The notes below the pieces were generated by a model, which saw only the letters and a program-made list of their open reading frames with translations, was not told the origin of the DNA and ran no database searches. DNA of 64,000 nt from Atlanticothrix silvestris CENA357 (GTDB lineage: Bacteria; Cyanobacteriota; Cyanobacteriia; Cyanobacteriales; Nostocaceae). The stretch covers positions 62,001 to 126,000 of the forward strand of contig NZ_JAECZB010000092.1 of NCBI RefSeq assembly GCF_016056295.1. The letters are read 5' to 3'. The translations under genes and the position numbers were made by a program. Below are positions 54,486 through 62,609 of this stretch, in pieces. The number at the start of each line of letters is the position of its first letter. Within the stretch, counting starts at the first letter, position 1.

Positions 54486-55109
54486 ATAGAAGTACAAATA
54501 ACAAATGGCTCACAACTGTTATCCGCCATTGTCTTAGCTGGTGGTAAAAGTTCACGTATGGGACAGGATAAAGCTTTGCTTCCTGTTCAAGGAATACCTT
54601 TATTGCAGCGAATTTGTCGAATTGCGGCGGGTTGTGCTGATAATGTTTATATTGTTACTCCCTGGCCAGAACGCTATCAACACTTAATATTGCCTCATTG
54701 TCAGTTTATTCAAGAAATGCCGTTGTCTGGTGAAACTGGCAATGAACCTTTAAATCACGGGCCGTTGGTAGGGTTTGCTCAGGGACTTGCACAGGTACAA
54801 ACTGAGTGGGTGCTGTTACTTGCTTGCGATTTACCTAAGTTGCAGATTGATGTTTTGCAAGCATGGATAAAAGGACTTGATAAGGTAGAAGATGAAGCGA
54901 TCGCAGCTTTAGCTTATTCAAATAAAGGTTGGGAACCTCTGTGTGGTTTCTATCGCAGTCGCTGTTTACCCCAACTTTTAGAGTTTATCAACCAAGGGGG
55001 GCGATCGTTTCAGCAATGGCTGAAACACCATCCAGTAAAAGTTTTGCCCTTACCAAAGCCGGAAATACTGTTTAACTGTAATACACCAGAAGACTGGGCT
55101 TTGATTTGA
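54486..55109 (+). CDS. mobA: Molybdenum cofactor guanylyltransferase (MobA-like), no canonical start
   Basis: Around 207 codons. MobA attaches GMP to molybdopterin. SAIVLAGGKSSRMGQDKALL is the nucleotide-binding start and VLLLACDLPKLQ the catalytic acidic motif. The first in-frame ATG (54558) lies inside the signature and would remove its glycines. Upstream, the same frame has no ATG, GTG or TTG before the stop at 54429. A strong AGGGAGGAGGAG (54466-54477) precedes an ATA at 54486. Either a rare start is used, or a base is missing near ATGG at 54505 that would restore MxSQLLSAIV. The gene may be functional or slightly damaged. Confidence 0.75.
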   Translation: MEVQITNGSQLLSAIVLAGGKSSRMGQDKALLPVQGIPLLQRICRIAAGCADNVYIVTPWPERYQHLILPHCQFIQEMPLSGETGNEPLNHGPLVGFAQGLAQVQTEWVLLLACDLPKLQIDVLQAWIKGLDKVEDEAIAALAYSNKGWEPLCGFYRSRCLPQLLEFINQGGRSFQQWLKHHPVKVLPLPKPEILFNCNTPEDWALI

Positions 55110-55251
55110 TGTATACAGTGTTTTAACCAAACATAACCTGAAAACTAAGAGTAATAAATTTTACTATTATCATTCTTAAGAAAAAGCATATTTGTTATCT
55201 AACAAACAATAGTTGATCGCACTATTACTATATATTGAGGTATAGCTTTTC

Positions 55252-55344
55252 TCAATAAACCTTGTATAGCTCATGGCGAGTAGTGCGGTCATGTGTTCCT
55301 AATGGAATTTTGACTGATGTTCCTACTCGCTTTTTTCCATATTT
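55252..55344 (-). pseudogene. Short coding fragment
   Basis: An open stretch of 30 codons reads KYGKKRVGTSVKIPLGTHDR then TTRHELYKVY. It begins without a start codon and ends at a stop. It looks like the tail of a conserved protein that followed the hicB remnant next to it. I do not recognise the family. Confidence 0.4.
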
Positions 55345-55360
55345 ACAGATAAAAGTGGTC

Positions 55361-55492
55361 TTAACGATTGGTTACTGCCAATTCGTAAGTATTGCCATGA
55401 GTTCGCCAGTATTATCCAGGAAGATCTGGTACTCCTACCAAGAAACAATTGTCTTCTTCTGACCATTGAATAACAGTCTGGTATTTTAGCAT
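55361..55492 (-). pseudogene. Decayed hicB-like gene
   Basis: The frame from 55492 reads MLKYQTVIQWSEEDNCFLVG then VPDLPG, a HicB-type start, and hits TAA at 55414-55412. It continues in frame as YWRTHGNTYE before a second stop at 55363. In intact relatives the first stop position is Gln (CAA to TAA). The rest of the gene is gone. It is a dead antitoxin gene, and no intact hicA is beside it. Confidence 0.68.
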
Positions 55493-55559
55493 TGCTTTTC
55501 CTAAAGATACAACCGCTATTTTCAAAAAGATATCAGTTAGATTCTATAAAGTTCAAAAA

Positions 55560-55796
55560 TTACCAAGTTGGATCACTAAACAGATTTATCGTCAATTCTT
55601 CTTGGGGTGGTATTGCTGTAATACAAGCGCGGATGACATCACCATCTTCAAGTTCCACAGTGCAAGCATGACAAGACCCCATCAGACAGCCTGTAGGAAT
55701 AAACACTCCAGCCCGATCTGCGACATCCAGGAGGGCTTCTCCCACTTCGGCATTAACGGTGACATCATCTGGCAAAAAGCGGACGCGAACATTCAT
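55560..55796 (-). CDS. 2Fe-2S ferredoxin
   Basis: 78 residues of the plant/bacterial 2Fe-2S type. Cysteines lie in IPTGCLMGSCHACTVELEDG (CxxxxCxxC) and RACIT. It resembles the small ferredoxins without long loops. It is a single gene, with cobQ next on the same strand. The partner enzyme is not indicated. Confidence 0.88.
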   Translation of the reverse strand: MNVRVRFLPDDVTVNAEVGEALLDVADRAGVFIPTGCLMGSCHACTVELEDGDVIRACITAIPPQEELTINLFSDPTW

Positions 55797-55921
55797 GAAA
55801 TAAATAGCCTAGCTTAGTACAGCTTTGCGTAAAATTGTAGCGTTTTTAAATGCTGAATCAGCGCAAGGGGATGCAGATTTATACCAACTTTAAATTTGCT
55901 ACAAATTAATGAAATGCTTTA

Positions 55922-57403
55922 CTAAGGCAAAAAGGGTGTTAAGTCTAAATAGTTTTCAACTTCGGTAGCTAGTGAATCTAAAATTTGCTCTCGCTGTTCC
56001 CGATAGTTAGCAACACCAGTCGGCAAAGATTTCAAACCCCTTTGTTGACGCAGGCGATTTAACCAAGCGCGCCGCCAAGGGCCATTATCAAATAGCCCAT
56101 GTAGATAACTACCCCAAACTGATTGACAGCTATCCACTAACCCTAAATTAACATCATCAAATAAGGGTTGGAAGGCTTTGCTATCACCTTGTTGCTCTAT
56201 GCGCGATCGCCCTTGGTGAATTTCAAATCCATTGACGGGCAAACCCATCTGCGGATAATTTGAGCTAACTTGGCGTTGACGAGCTATTTTCTGTCCTGTA
56301 ATTACAGTTCTAATTGGTAAGAGATTCAATCCTTGAAATCTACCTGCTTGTCCTTCAATTCCCTCTGGATCAGCGATCATTTGCCCCAGCATTTGATAGC
56401 CGCCACAAATACCCAAAACTGTGCCACCAGATGCGGCATAATTTTGTATTGCTTCCGCCATACCGCTTCTTTGTAGCAATAACAAATCAGCAACTGTGGT
56501 TTTTGTACCTGGAATAATCACAGCATCGGGGTGTCCCAAATCTTGCTTTGGACTTAGGTATTTTACGGAAACTGTAGGTTCTGATTCCAGTGGGTCAAAG
56601 TCGGTAAAGTTGGCAATTCTTGGTAAGCGGATAACAGCAATATTGAGATCAGCTTGAGTTTTGAGTGAGTTACGTTCCAACAAATCAAGAGAGTCTTCTG
56701 CTGGGAATGTTTCTTGGAAATAAGGGATAACACCTACAACAGGAATACCGATACGGGCTTCTAACCATTTTATTCCTGGCTCTAGGAGCGATCGCTGTCC
56801 CCGGAACTTATTAATCACAATGCCTTTAATGAGTTGGCGTTCATCTGGTTCTAGTAACTCTAAAGTGCCTACCACATGGGCAAAAGCACCACCTCTGTCA
56901 ATATCAACTACTAATATAGTTGGTGCATTCAAGTACTTTGCCACTCGCATGTTTGTCAAGTCGCGGTGCTTGAGATTAATCTCTGCTGGACTACCAGCGC
57001 CTTCACAAACCAGCAAATCAAATTCTGTACTTAAATGCTGTAGCGATTCTTCAATTGTCCGCCAACCCAGTTCAAAGTATTGCTCGTAGTAATCTGCGGC
57101 ATTAACTTTGCCAACAGATCTCCCTTTGATAATTACTTGGGAGGTCATATCTCCTTGGGGTTTGAGTAAAATAGGGTTCATTTCTACCCAAGGAACAACT
57201 CCTGCGGCCCAGGCTTGTACTGCTTGAGCATAGCCCATTTCTCCCCCGTTAGCAGTGACATAAGCATTTAAAGCCATATTTTGGCCTTTAAAGGGAGCCA
57301 CCCGCCAACCACGCCGCGACAAGATACGACAAATAGCTGTAGTTATCAGTGATTTCCCTGCGTGGGATGTTGTTCCCACTACCATAATTGATTTCATAGT
57401 CAC
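55922..57403 (-). CDS. cobQ: Cobyric acid synthase
   Basis: 493 residues. CobQ amidates adenosylcobyrinic acid diamide at four positions using glutamine. The N-terminal dethiobiotin-synthetase-like domain has VVGTTSHAGKSLITTAICRI. The GATase class-I-like domain has the nucleophile in VLGICGGYQMLG and the histidine in GSYLHGLFD. There is no riboswitch-like B12 box upstream that I could see (57404-57701). No other cob genes are in the window. Confidence 0.95.
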   Translation of the reverse strand: MTMKSIMVVGTTSHAGKSLITTAICRILSRRGWRVAPFKGQNMALNAYVTANGGEMGYAQAVQAWAAGVVPWVEMNPILLKPQGDMTSQVIIKGRSVGKVNAADYYEQYFELGWRTIEESLQHLSTEFDLLVCEGAGSPAEINLKHRDLTNMRVAKYLNAPTILVVDIDRGGAFAHVVGTLELLEPDERQLIKGIVINKFRGQRSLLEPGIKWLEARIGIPVVGVIPYFQETFPAEDSLDLLERNSLKTQADLNIAVIRLPRIANFTDFDPLESEPTVSVKYLSPKQDLGHPDAVIIPGTKTTVADLLLLQRSGMAEAIQNYAASGGTVLGICGGYQMLGQMIADPEGIEGQAGRFQGLNLLPIRTVITGQKIARQRQVSSNYPQMGLPVNGFEIHQGRSRIEQQGDSKAFQPLFDDVNLGLVDSCQSVWGSYLHGLFDNGPWRRAWLNRLRQQRGLKSLPTGVANYREQREQILDSLATEVENYLDLTPFLP

Positions 57404-57701
57404 TATCAGTTTTTCAAAATAAGGGGTAAAAACTCAGGGGATAATATGGCAATCTGCTCATTAGCATTTAGAAAGCCGGGAAGCTTCGAGACTAGATTAA
57501 GTACAGGTATTCACCCCAAACCCCAAGGATATCCTAGAGCTTTTGATACCTGCTACCAGCCCATCTCTTTTATCTAACTCCTACCAACACCCGATAAATT
57601 CAGTCAGATGATTATGGTAAAGATTTCATCAAGGAGTTTGATGCTTCCGTAGTAATATTGTTCCCTTCGGCTCCCTAATCCTAACTCTTTGGTTTTCGAT
57701 T

Positions 57702-58106
57702 CTAAAAAGGTAGTCTAAACCAACGAATCATCGCATTATATAGGCGATCGCTCCATGAGGGAGTAGACCAGTTTTTTCCTTGGTATTTTTCTACTAATTG
57801 ATGACCTAAGGGAGTGAGGCGAAAACTATCTGTAATTCCTTGACCATCGACTTCTCGGCGGAGAACACCTACTTGAATCAGCCAGTTTAAAGCGTTATCA
57901 GATGCCAATTCTGACAAAGGGCGATTGGTGTAGCCATGCTTAACACCATTTTCTGAGGCGATCGCACCCAATGACACACTCTGATGACGCATTGCTTCAA
58001 ACAATACCAGATTAAAGGGAGAACAAAAGAGCGATCGCTCAGCCCTTTTTTCTGTGCTACGGGAGTAAGAAAATGTTTTTGGGGTTGGGGAATCAGCAGT
58101 GGACAT
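57702..58106 (-). CDS. Npun_F0494 family protein
   Basis: 134 residues. FSYSRSTEKRAERSLFCSPF, then NLVLFEAMRHQSVSLGAIAS near the start. A winged-helix-like middle ends with TDSFRLTPLGHQLVEKYQGK. This small family is confined to cyanobacteria as far as I recall and has no known role. The ending RLYNAMIRWFRLPF is hydrophobic and basic. Confidence 0.83.
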   Translation of the reverse strand: MSTADSPTPKTFSYSRSTEKRAERSLFCSPFNLVLFEAMRHQSVSLGAIASENGVKHGYTNRPLSELASDNALNWLIQVGVLRREVDGQGITDSFRLTPLGHQLVEKYQGKNWSTPSWSDRLYNAMIRWFRLPF

Positions 58107-58295
58107 TTTGTGTTTGGGGCGATTTTTTTGAATTAAAGATTATTTTTAACGAGTATATTTTAGAACTAGCTATCCAAATTTTTGCAGAATTTTTTAATAC
58201 GTATTTGTGCTGTTTTTTTTGCTAAATCATCTAATCATTGTAAATTATTGTAAAATTTCAGAGTCATCAATAATCTGAAACAGGAAAGGTTCATT

Positions 58296-58733
58296 ATGCC
58301 TCTAGCAGTTGGTACGGATGCACCTGCATTTACCGTCAAAGATACTAACGGCAACACCGTCTCGTTATCTGATTTTGCTGGAAAGACAGTTGTTTTGTAT
58401 TTTTACCCTAAAGATGACACTCCAGGCTGCACCAAACAAGCTTGTAGCTTCCGGGATGCCCAATCTAATTACCAAGGTAAGAATGTTGTAGTGTTGGGAG
58501 TTAGCGCCGATGATGAAGTCTCCCATCAAGCATTTACCCAAAAATATAATCTGAATTTTCCCCTACTGGCTGATAAAGATAAAACTCTGATTAACGCTTA
58601 CGATGTCGATGGTGGTGGCTATGCCAAGCGTGTCACTTACGTCATTGACCCTAATGGCAAAATCACTCATGTTGATGCCAATGTAAACACAACCACCCAC
58701 GCCAGTGATGTTTTAGCTGCATTGGGTCTGTAG
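58296..58733 (+). CDS. Peroxiredoxin of the PrxQ/BCP type
   Basis: 145 residues. A thiol peroxidase reducing H2O2 and alkyl hydroperoxides with thioredoxin. The peroxidatic Cys is in YPKDDTPGCTKQACSFRDAQ with the resolving Cys five residues on, as in PrxQ. LGVSADDEVSHQAF and NFPLLADKDKTL are intact. A GGAAAGGTTC ribosome site stands in front of the ATG at 58296. Confidence 0.93.
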   Translation: MPLAVGTDAPAFTVKDTNGNTVSLSDFAGKTVVLYFYPKDDTPGCTKQACSFRDAQSNYQGKNVVVLGVSADDEVSHQAFTQKYNLNFPLLADKDKTLINAYDVDGGGYAKRVTYVIDPNGKITHVDANVNTTTHASDVLAALGL

Positions 58734-58764
58734 TTGGTTTGACCGCATAAATTATTTCACATCC

Positions 58765-58798
58765 GCCTCACCTCACTTGATTTTGGGGTGAGGCTTTT
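58765..58798 (+). terminator. Terminator of the PrxQ gene
   Basis: GCCTCACC pairs with GGTGAGGC, followed by TTTT. Confidence 0.85.
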
Positions 58799-58807
58799 GG
58801 TATTCAT

Positions 58808-59188
58808 TCAGTTTTGTGGTTGAGGTGTAGCTTCTGGAAGCGTAACCGCTGGCAAACCTGGAACTACCTGACCTTGCTGCTGTTGGTTTTGAAATCGTTT
58901 ATTTTGCTCGGCTTTAAACTGTTCGGCGGCTGAATTTAGTTGTTGATTTTGTTGGTCAGGATTCCAATTAAAATTCCCAAAATTTGCCCGATGAATCAGG
59001 TCAAACATATTTAAATCACCTGAGTTAGGACGGTAAAACGGATCAGTGTTTTGATCTGTTGTACTACCACCACTGGGAAAAGCATCCACTTGGTTGAGTT
59101 GAGCCAAGCTAGGTTGAGCTATCAGTAGAGAACCAAAGCCAATTCCTGCCACAACAAGTCTAGAAAGCTGTAAAAATGGTTTTTTCAT
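58808..59188 (-). CDS. Secreted Gln/Asn-rich hypothetical protein
   Basis: 126 residues. A signal peptide ends near PSLAQ. A short conserved-looking SGDLNMFDLIHRANFGNFNW segment follows, then a long Gln/Asn-rich tail. I remember similar proteins in Nostocales without function. It follows the exporter permease (30 bp), so it may be cotranscribed. Confidence 0.7.
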   Translation of the reverse strand: MKKPFLQLSRLVVAGIGFGSLLIAQPSLAQLNQVDAFPSGGSTTDQNTDPFYRPNSGDLNMFDLIHRANFGNFNWNPDQQNQQLNSAAEQFKAEQNKRFQNQQQQGQVVPGLPAVTLPEATPQPQN

Positions 59189-59218
59189 TTTTTGTACCTT
59201 AAACTATTCTGTTTTATC

Positions 59219-60106
59219 TTAAGCAAGAGTTCGTCGCAATTGGGGTTGAATACTGAGCAAGGCAACAATGGCAAAGCCAAGCAATACCAGCAACGCTCCG
59301 CCAAAGGTAACGTCACCCCAAAAAGCCTGCATCACTACACTATTTAATCCCCAATTGCTATGAAGATAAAGATAGCGAATTGGTTCAATGGCGTAGCTCA
59401 GAGGATTAAGAGTAGCTACAACCTGTAACCACTTGGGCATGAAGGATAAAGGAGCCAAAGCGGTACTGGCAAATAGTAGCGGCAAATTGGTAACAAAAAT
59501 CACTGCAATCAGTTCAATGTGCCCAGGTAGGGCAAAAGCCAAGCCAAGAGAAATAGCAGTTACACCCAAAGCTAGGAGAAAAACAATTAGGGCGATCGCA
59601 CCTAAACCCGCCGCATCCGGTAGACCAGCACCTAAAAATGCTGCTGCGGCTACAATCACAGCTGCTTGCAACAAACTTTGACTAATAATAAAGATTGCTG
59701 AAGCAAAGACAATTGAAAATCGCGACGCTAAAGGAGCCACCAGCAACCGATTTAAAAATCCAAACTCACGGTCAAACATCACAGGCAAACCAGCATTTAG
59801 TGCCCCAGCAAAAGCTGTAAACACAATTACACCAGCAGCCAAAAACTGACCGTAATTTGTAGTACTACCAAATAAACCCTTGGGTGCATTTTGGAACAAA
59901 GCACCAAATAGTACCAACCACATCACCGGCTGAATAATTCCCGCAACTAATGTTGAGGGACGGCGTTGCAACTGAATAAACAAGCGCCGAGTTAAAGCCA
60001 GTGTCTCTTGTACTAATTCACCAAAAAAACTGGGGGCAGTATTAGCATCTACTGGAGGCGATGCTAGTTGCTGCCAATTCAGATCAGATTTAGGAGTAAC
60101 GCTCAT
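59219..60106 (-). CDS. ABC-2 type exporter permease (DrrB-like)
   Basis: 295 residues with six spans and the ABC-2 pattern. Early in the protein, LALTRRLFIQLQRRPSTLVA, QPVMWLVLFGALFQ and NRLLVAPLASRFSIVFASAI are visible. The ending LNPLSYAIEPIRYLYLH is diagnostic. It pairs with the ATPase gene upstream (137 bp away across a tandem-repeat tract). The substrate is unknown. Confidence 0.9.
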   Translation of the reverse strand: MSVTPKSDLNWQQLASPPVDANTAPSFFGELVQETLALTRRLFIQLQRRPSTLVAGIIQPVMWLVLFGALFQNAPKGLFGSTTNYGQFLAAGVIVFTAFAGALNAGLPVMFDREFGFLNRLLVAPLASRFSIVFASAIFIISQSLLQAAVIVAAAAFLGAGLPDAAGLGAIALIVFLLALGVTAISLGLAFALPGHIELIAVIFVTNLPLLFASTALAPLSFMPKWLQVVATLNPLSYAIEPIRYLYLHSNWGLNSVVMQAFWGDVTFGGALLVLLGFAIVALLSIQPQLRRTLA

Positions 60107-60110
60107 AATA

Positions 60111-60166
60111 TTAGGGGTTAGGGGTTAGGGATTAGGGATTAGGGACTAGGGATTAGGGACTAGGGA
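60111..60166. repeat. Eight-unit TTAGGGA/CTAGGGA heptamer array
   Basis: TTAGGGG (2 units), TTAGGGA (3), CTAGGGA, TTAGGGA, CTAGGGA in a row. An opposite-orientation tract (CCTAGCCTCTAGCCCCTAGC) lies at 60226-60245, so the two could pair. It is located inside the exporter operon. Confidence 0.93.
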
Positions 60167-60243
60167 CTAAGTTGATTTTTAAACTTTATTCTCTATCACC
60201 TATTTATTATTTAATCCCTAGCCTCTAGCCCCTAGCCTCTTCT

Positions 60244-61263
60244 TCATCTCATATTCTGTTTCTTTTCGGCTTTGGGATCGCGGGTAGCAACTGCTGCTAA
60301 TTCGGCATCCATTAAGGTGCGTCCTGTAGCAGCGAGGTAAACGTCATCCAGGCTAGGGCGAGATTGAGCGATGCCAAAAATGGGTAAATTGGCAGCATTC
60401 AATGCTTGCTGGATGGTAATCAAGGCATCATTTTGGGGGGTCACTACCAAGTTGAGGGAGTTACCTTGAGCGCTATTGATAATTACTTCTTGCACAAACG
60501 GTAAAGCTTGCAGCAGGTCTTTGGCTTTTTCGGCTTCTTCACTAGGCGAAAACTCACGAATTCGCAAAGTGATGCGATCGCCCCCTACTTGATCTTTTAA
60601 CTGTGAAGGTGTCCCCGCTGCAATTACAACGCCGCGATCAATAATTGCCACGCGATCGGCTAGGGCATCAATCTCTTCTAAATAATGGCTGGTAATTACC
60701 ACCGTTGTGCCAGATGCGCGTAGTTTTCGCAGGAAATCCCACACTACAAAACGGCTTTCTATATCAAGTCCCACGGTTGGCTCGTCCAATACCAGTACGT
60801 CTGGTGCATGGAGTAAACCCGCAGCTAAATCTAGGCGTTTGCGTAAACCGCCAGAGTAAGTCCCGGTTTTTTTATTGGCGTATTCTTGCAAACCAAGTAA
60901 ATTTAATACCGTGTCAATCCGCTGTTTGGCGATCGCTTTTGGCAGATGATAAAGTGCTGCTTGCAATTGCAGTAGTTCTCGTCCTGTTAGTACCTTATCG
61001 GGAGCAACTTCCTGAGCTACATAGCCTAAGCGTTGTCTGGCGAGTTTAGGATTATCCAACACAGAAATACCAGATACTTCAATTTTGCCAGCATCCGGTG
61101 TGGTGAGAGTACACAAGGCACGCAAAGTAGTAGTTTTTCCCGCACCGTTGGGGCCAAGTAGACCAAAGATTTCTCCTGGTTCGACCTGAAAGGAAACGTC
61201 CTTTACGGCGACCACCGTGCCATAGTGCTTTTGCAGATTTTGAATTAAAACGGCGGGAGCCAT
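60244..61263 (-). CDS. ABC exporter ATP-binding protein (DrrA-like)
   Basis: 339 residues. Walker A GLLGPNGAGKTTTLRAL, signature YSGGLRKRLDLAAGLLHAPD and Walker B VLVLDEPTVGLDI are present. The C-terminal extension of about 100 residues is like DrrA (daunorubicin-type exporters). It is first in the operon with the permease at 59219. The final DVYLAATGRTLMD is typical of this group. Confidence 0.92.
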   Translation of the reverse strand: MAPAVLIQNLQKHYGTVVAVKDVSFQVEPGEIFGLLGPNGAGKTTTLRALCTLTTPDAGKIEVSGISVLDNPKLARQRLGYVAQEVAPDKVLTGRELLQLQAALYHLPKAIAKQRIDTVLNLLGLQEYANKKTGTYSGGLRKRLDLAAGLLHAPDVLVLDEPTVGLDIESRFVVWDFLRKLRASGTTVVITSHYLEEIDALADRVAIIDRGVVIAAGTPSQLKDQVGGDRITLRIREFSPSEEAEKAKDLLQALPFVQEVIINSAQGNSLNLVVTPQNDALITIQQALNAANLPIFGIAQSRPSLDDVYLAATGRTLMDAELAAVATRDPKAEKKQNMR

Positions 61264-61503
61264 GACAGCTTATCCCTAACGATACAAATCTCAACAAAGT
61301 CTATTCTTATTGTAAGAGTTAGGAGCTAAGAGTGATGAATTTAAACTGGATTAATTGATAAAAGTTACCTCTAATACCATTTTGCAGTGGCTTTTAACTA
61401 TCAACTCCTGTAGGCAATCAAGATCAATATTTTGGTAGTCTTAACATCGTTTTTGATTCATGATCTAGGCTAGAGATAATTCACAAAAACCAATAATAAA
61501 ATT

Positions 61504-61818
61504 ATGTTTGATTTCCTCAACCCTCTTCTAGGTCGTCATCCAGAACGCGTCAATGCTAATGTTGAAATCTATACATGGCAAACTTGCCCTTACTGCATCC
61601 GAGCTAAGATGCTGCTGTGGTGGAAGGGTGTAAACTTTACAGAATATAAAATCGATGGTGACGCAGCAGCCAGAGCCAAAATGGCAGAACGTGCGAACGG
61701 GAGACGCACAGTACCTCAAATTTTTATTAATAACCAGCACATTGGTGGGTGTGATGACCTTTATCAGCTAGATACAAAAGCTCAACTCGAGCCTCTTTTA
61801 TCCCAGCCAGCTGTTTAA
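61504..61818 (+). CDS. grxC: Glutaredoxin 3
   Basis: 104 residues. The dithiol active site is TWQTCPYCIRAKMLL (CPYC). The TVPQIFINNQHIGGCDDLYQ region binds glutathione. It is a single gene followed by palindromic repeats. Confidence 0.95.
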   Translation: MFDFLNPLLGRHPERVNANVEIYTWQTCPYCIRAKMLLWWKGVNFTEYKIDGDAAARAKMAERANGRRTVPQIFINNQHIGGCDDLYQLDTKAQLEPLLSQPAV

Positions 61819-61836
61819 AAATATACCTTACAACAA

Positions 61837-61867
61837 GATCCCCGACTTCTCAAAGAAGTCGGGGATC
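61837..61867. repeat. 31-bp palindromic repeat, copy 2 (inverted)
   Basis: GATCCCCGACTTC-TCAAA-GAAGTCGGGGATC. It is exactly the reverse complement of 21952-21982. Confidence 0.92.
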
Positions 61868-61922
61868 TGAGCCTATCAATTTTCACAAATTAAATAAAAT
61901 TGCTACAAGTGGAAATTAATTT

Positions 61923-61979
61923 TTCGTAGTAAGGACTTTAGTCCTTTCAAAAACTAAGGACTGAAGTCCTTACTACGAA
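61923..61979. repeat. 57-bp inverted repeat
   Basis: TTCGTAGTAAGGACTTTAGT pairs with a matching right arm ending CTTACTACGAA (61955-61979, one mismatch in about 24 positions) around a short A-rich loop. This is a very common Nostocales element type, likely a mobile miniature repeat. It stands 32 bp before the tadA start. Confidence 0.87.
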
Positions 61980-62010
61980 CCTACCAGAACTTTTACAATT
62001 AAAATCCCAA

Positions 62011-62511
62011 ATGGTATTAATTGAATACCCAGAATATCTGAGACACCGACAATGGATGAATCATGCTCTAGAGTTAGCACAAACCGCAGGTGATGCAGGT
62101 GAAGTTCCTGTAGGTGCTGCGATCGCTGATGTAAATGGAAACTTAATTGCGGAGGGCGAAAATAGAAAAGAACGCGACAAAGACCCTACAGCTCACGCAG
62201 AAATTATTGCAATTAGGTCAGCTGCTAAAACCTTACAAAGTTGGCGTTTGCATGAATGCACGCTGTACGTAACTTTAGAACCTTGCCCGATGTGCGCGGG
62301 TGCGATTGTACAAGCACGTTTAGGAATGCTTGTCTATGGAGTAGACGATACAAAAACTGGAGCTATCCGTACTGTTATCAACATTCCTGATAGTTCTGCT
62401 TCTAATCACCGCCTGCGTGTTGTCGGAGGCATTCTAGAATCATCTTGTCGTCAACAGTTACAAGCTTGGTTTGCTACTAAGCGGCATCAGAAAACTAACG
62501 GACAAAGATAA
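62011..62511 (+). CDS. tadA: tRNA-specific adenosine deaminase
   Basis: 166 residues. It makes inosine at the wobble position of tRNA-Arg(ACG). HAEIIAIRSAAK (HxE) and LEPCPMCAGAIVQARLGMLV (PCxxC) are the zinc ligands. AGEVPVGAAIADVNGNLIAE and YGVDDTKTGAIRTVINI are typical TadA. A second deaminase of a different branch lies at 34679. Confidence 0.93.
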   Translation: MVLIEYPEYLRHRQWMNHALELAQTAGDAGEVPVGAAIADVNGNLIAEGENRKERDKDPTAHAEIIAIRSAAKTLQSWRLHECTLYVTLEPCPMCAGAIVQARLGMLVYGVDDTKTGAIRTVINIPDSSASNHRLRVVGGILESSCRQQLQAWFATKRHQKTNGQR

Positions 62512-62609
62512 AACTGTCCAGTACCAGGGACACAACTCATAAAAGAAAATCTACGGTGTAAGTAACTAAGTTTTCGTTGTATTCTACCGGACAATCAGCA
62601 GCTACCGTC

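Noticed and set aside
55262-55462. 66-codon plus-strand frame
   Set aside because: It lies over the minus-strand hicB remnant, which has clear family similarity.
57404-57701. Cobalamin riboswitch before cobQ
   Set aside because: No B12-box-like sequence is visible on the cobQ strand.
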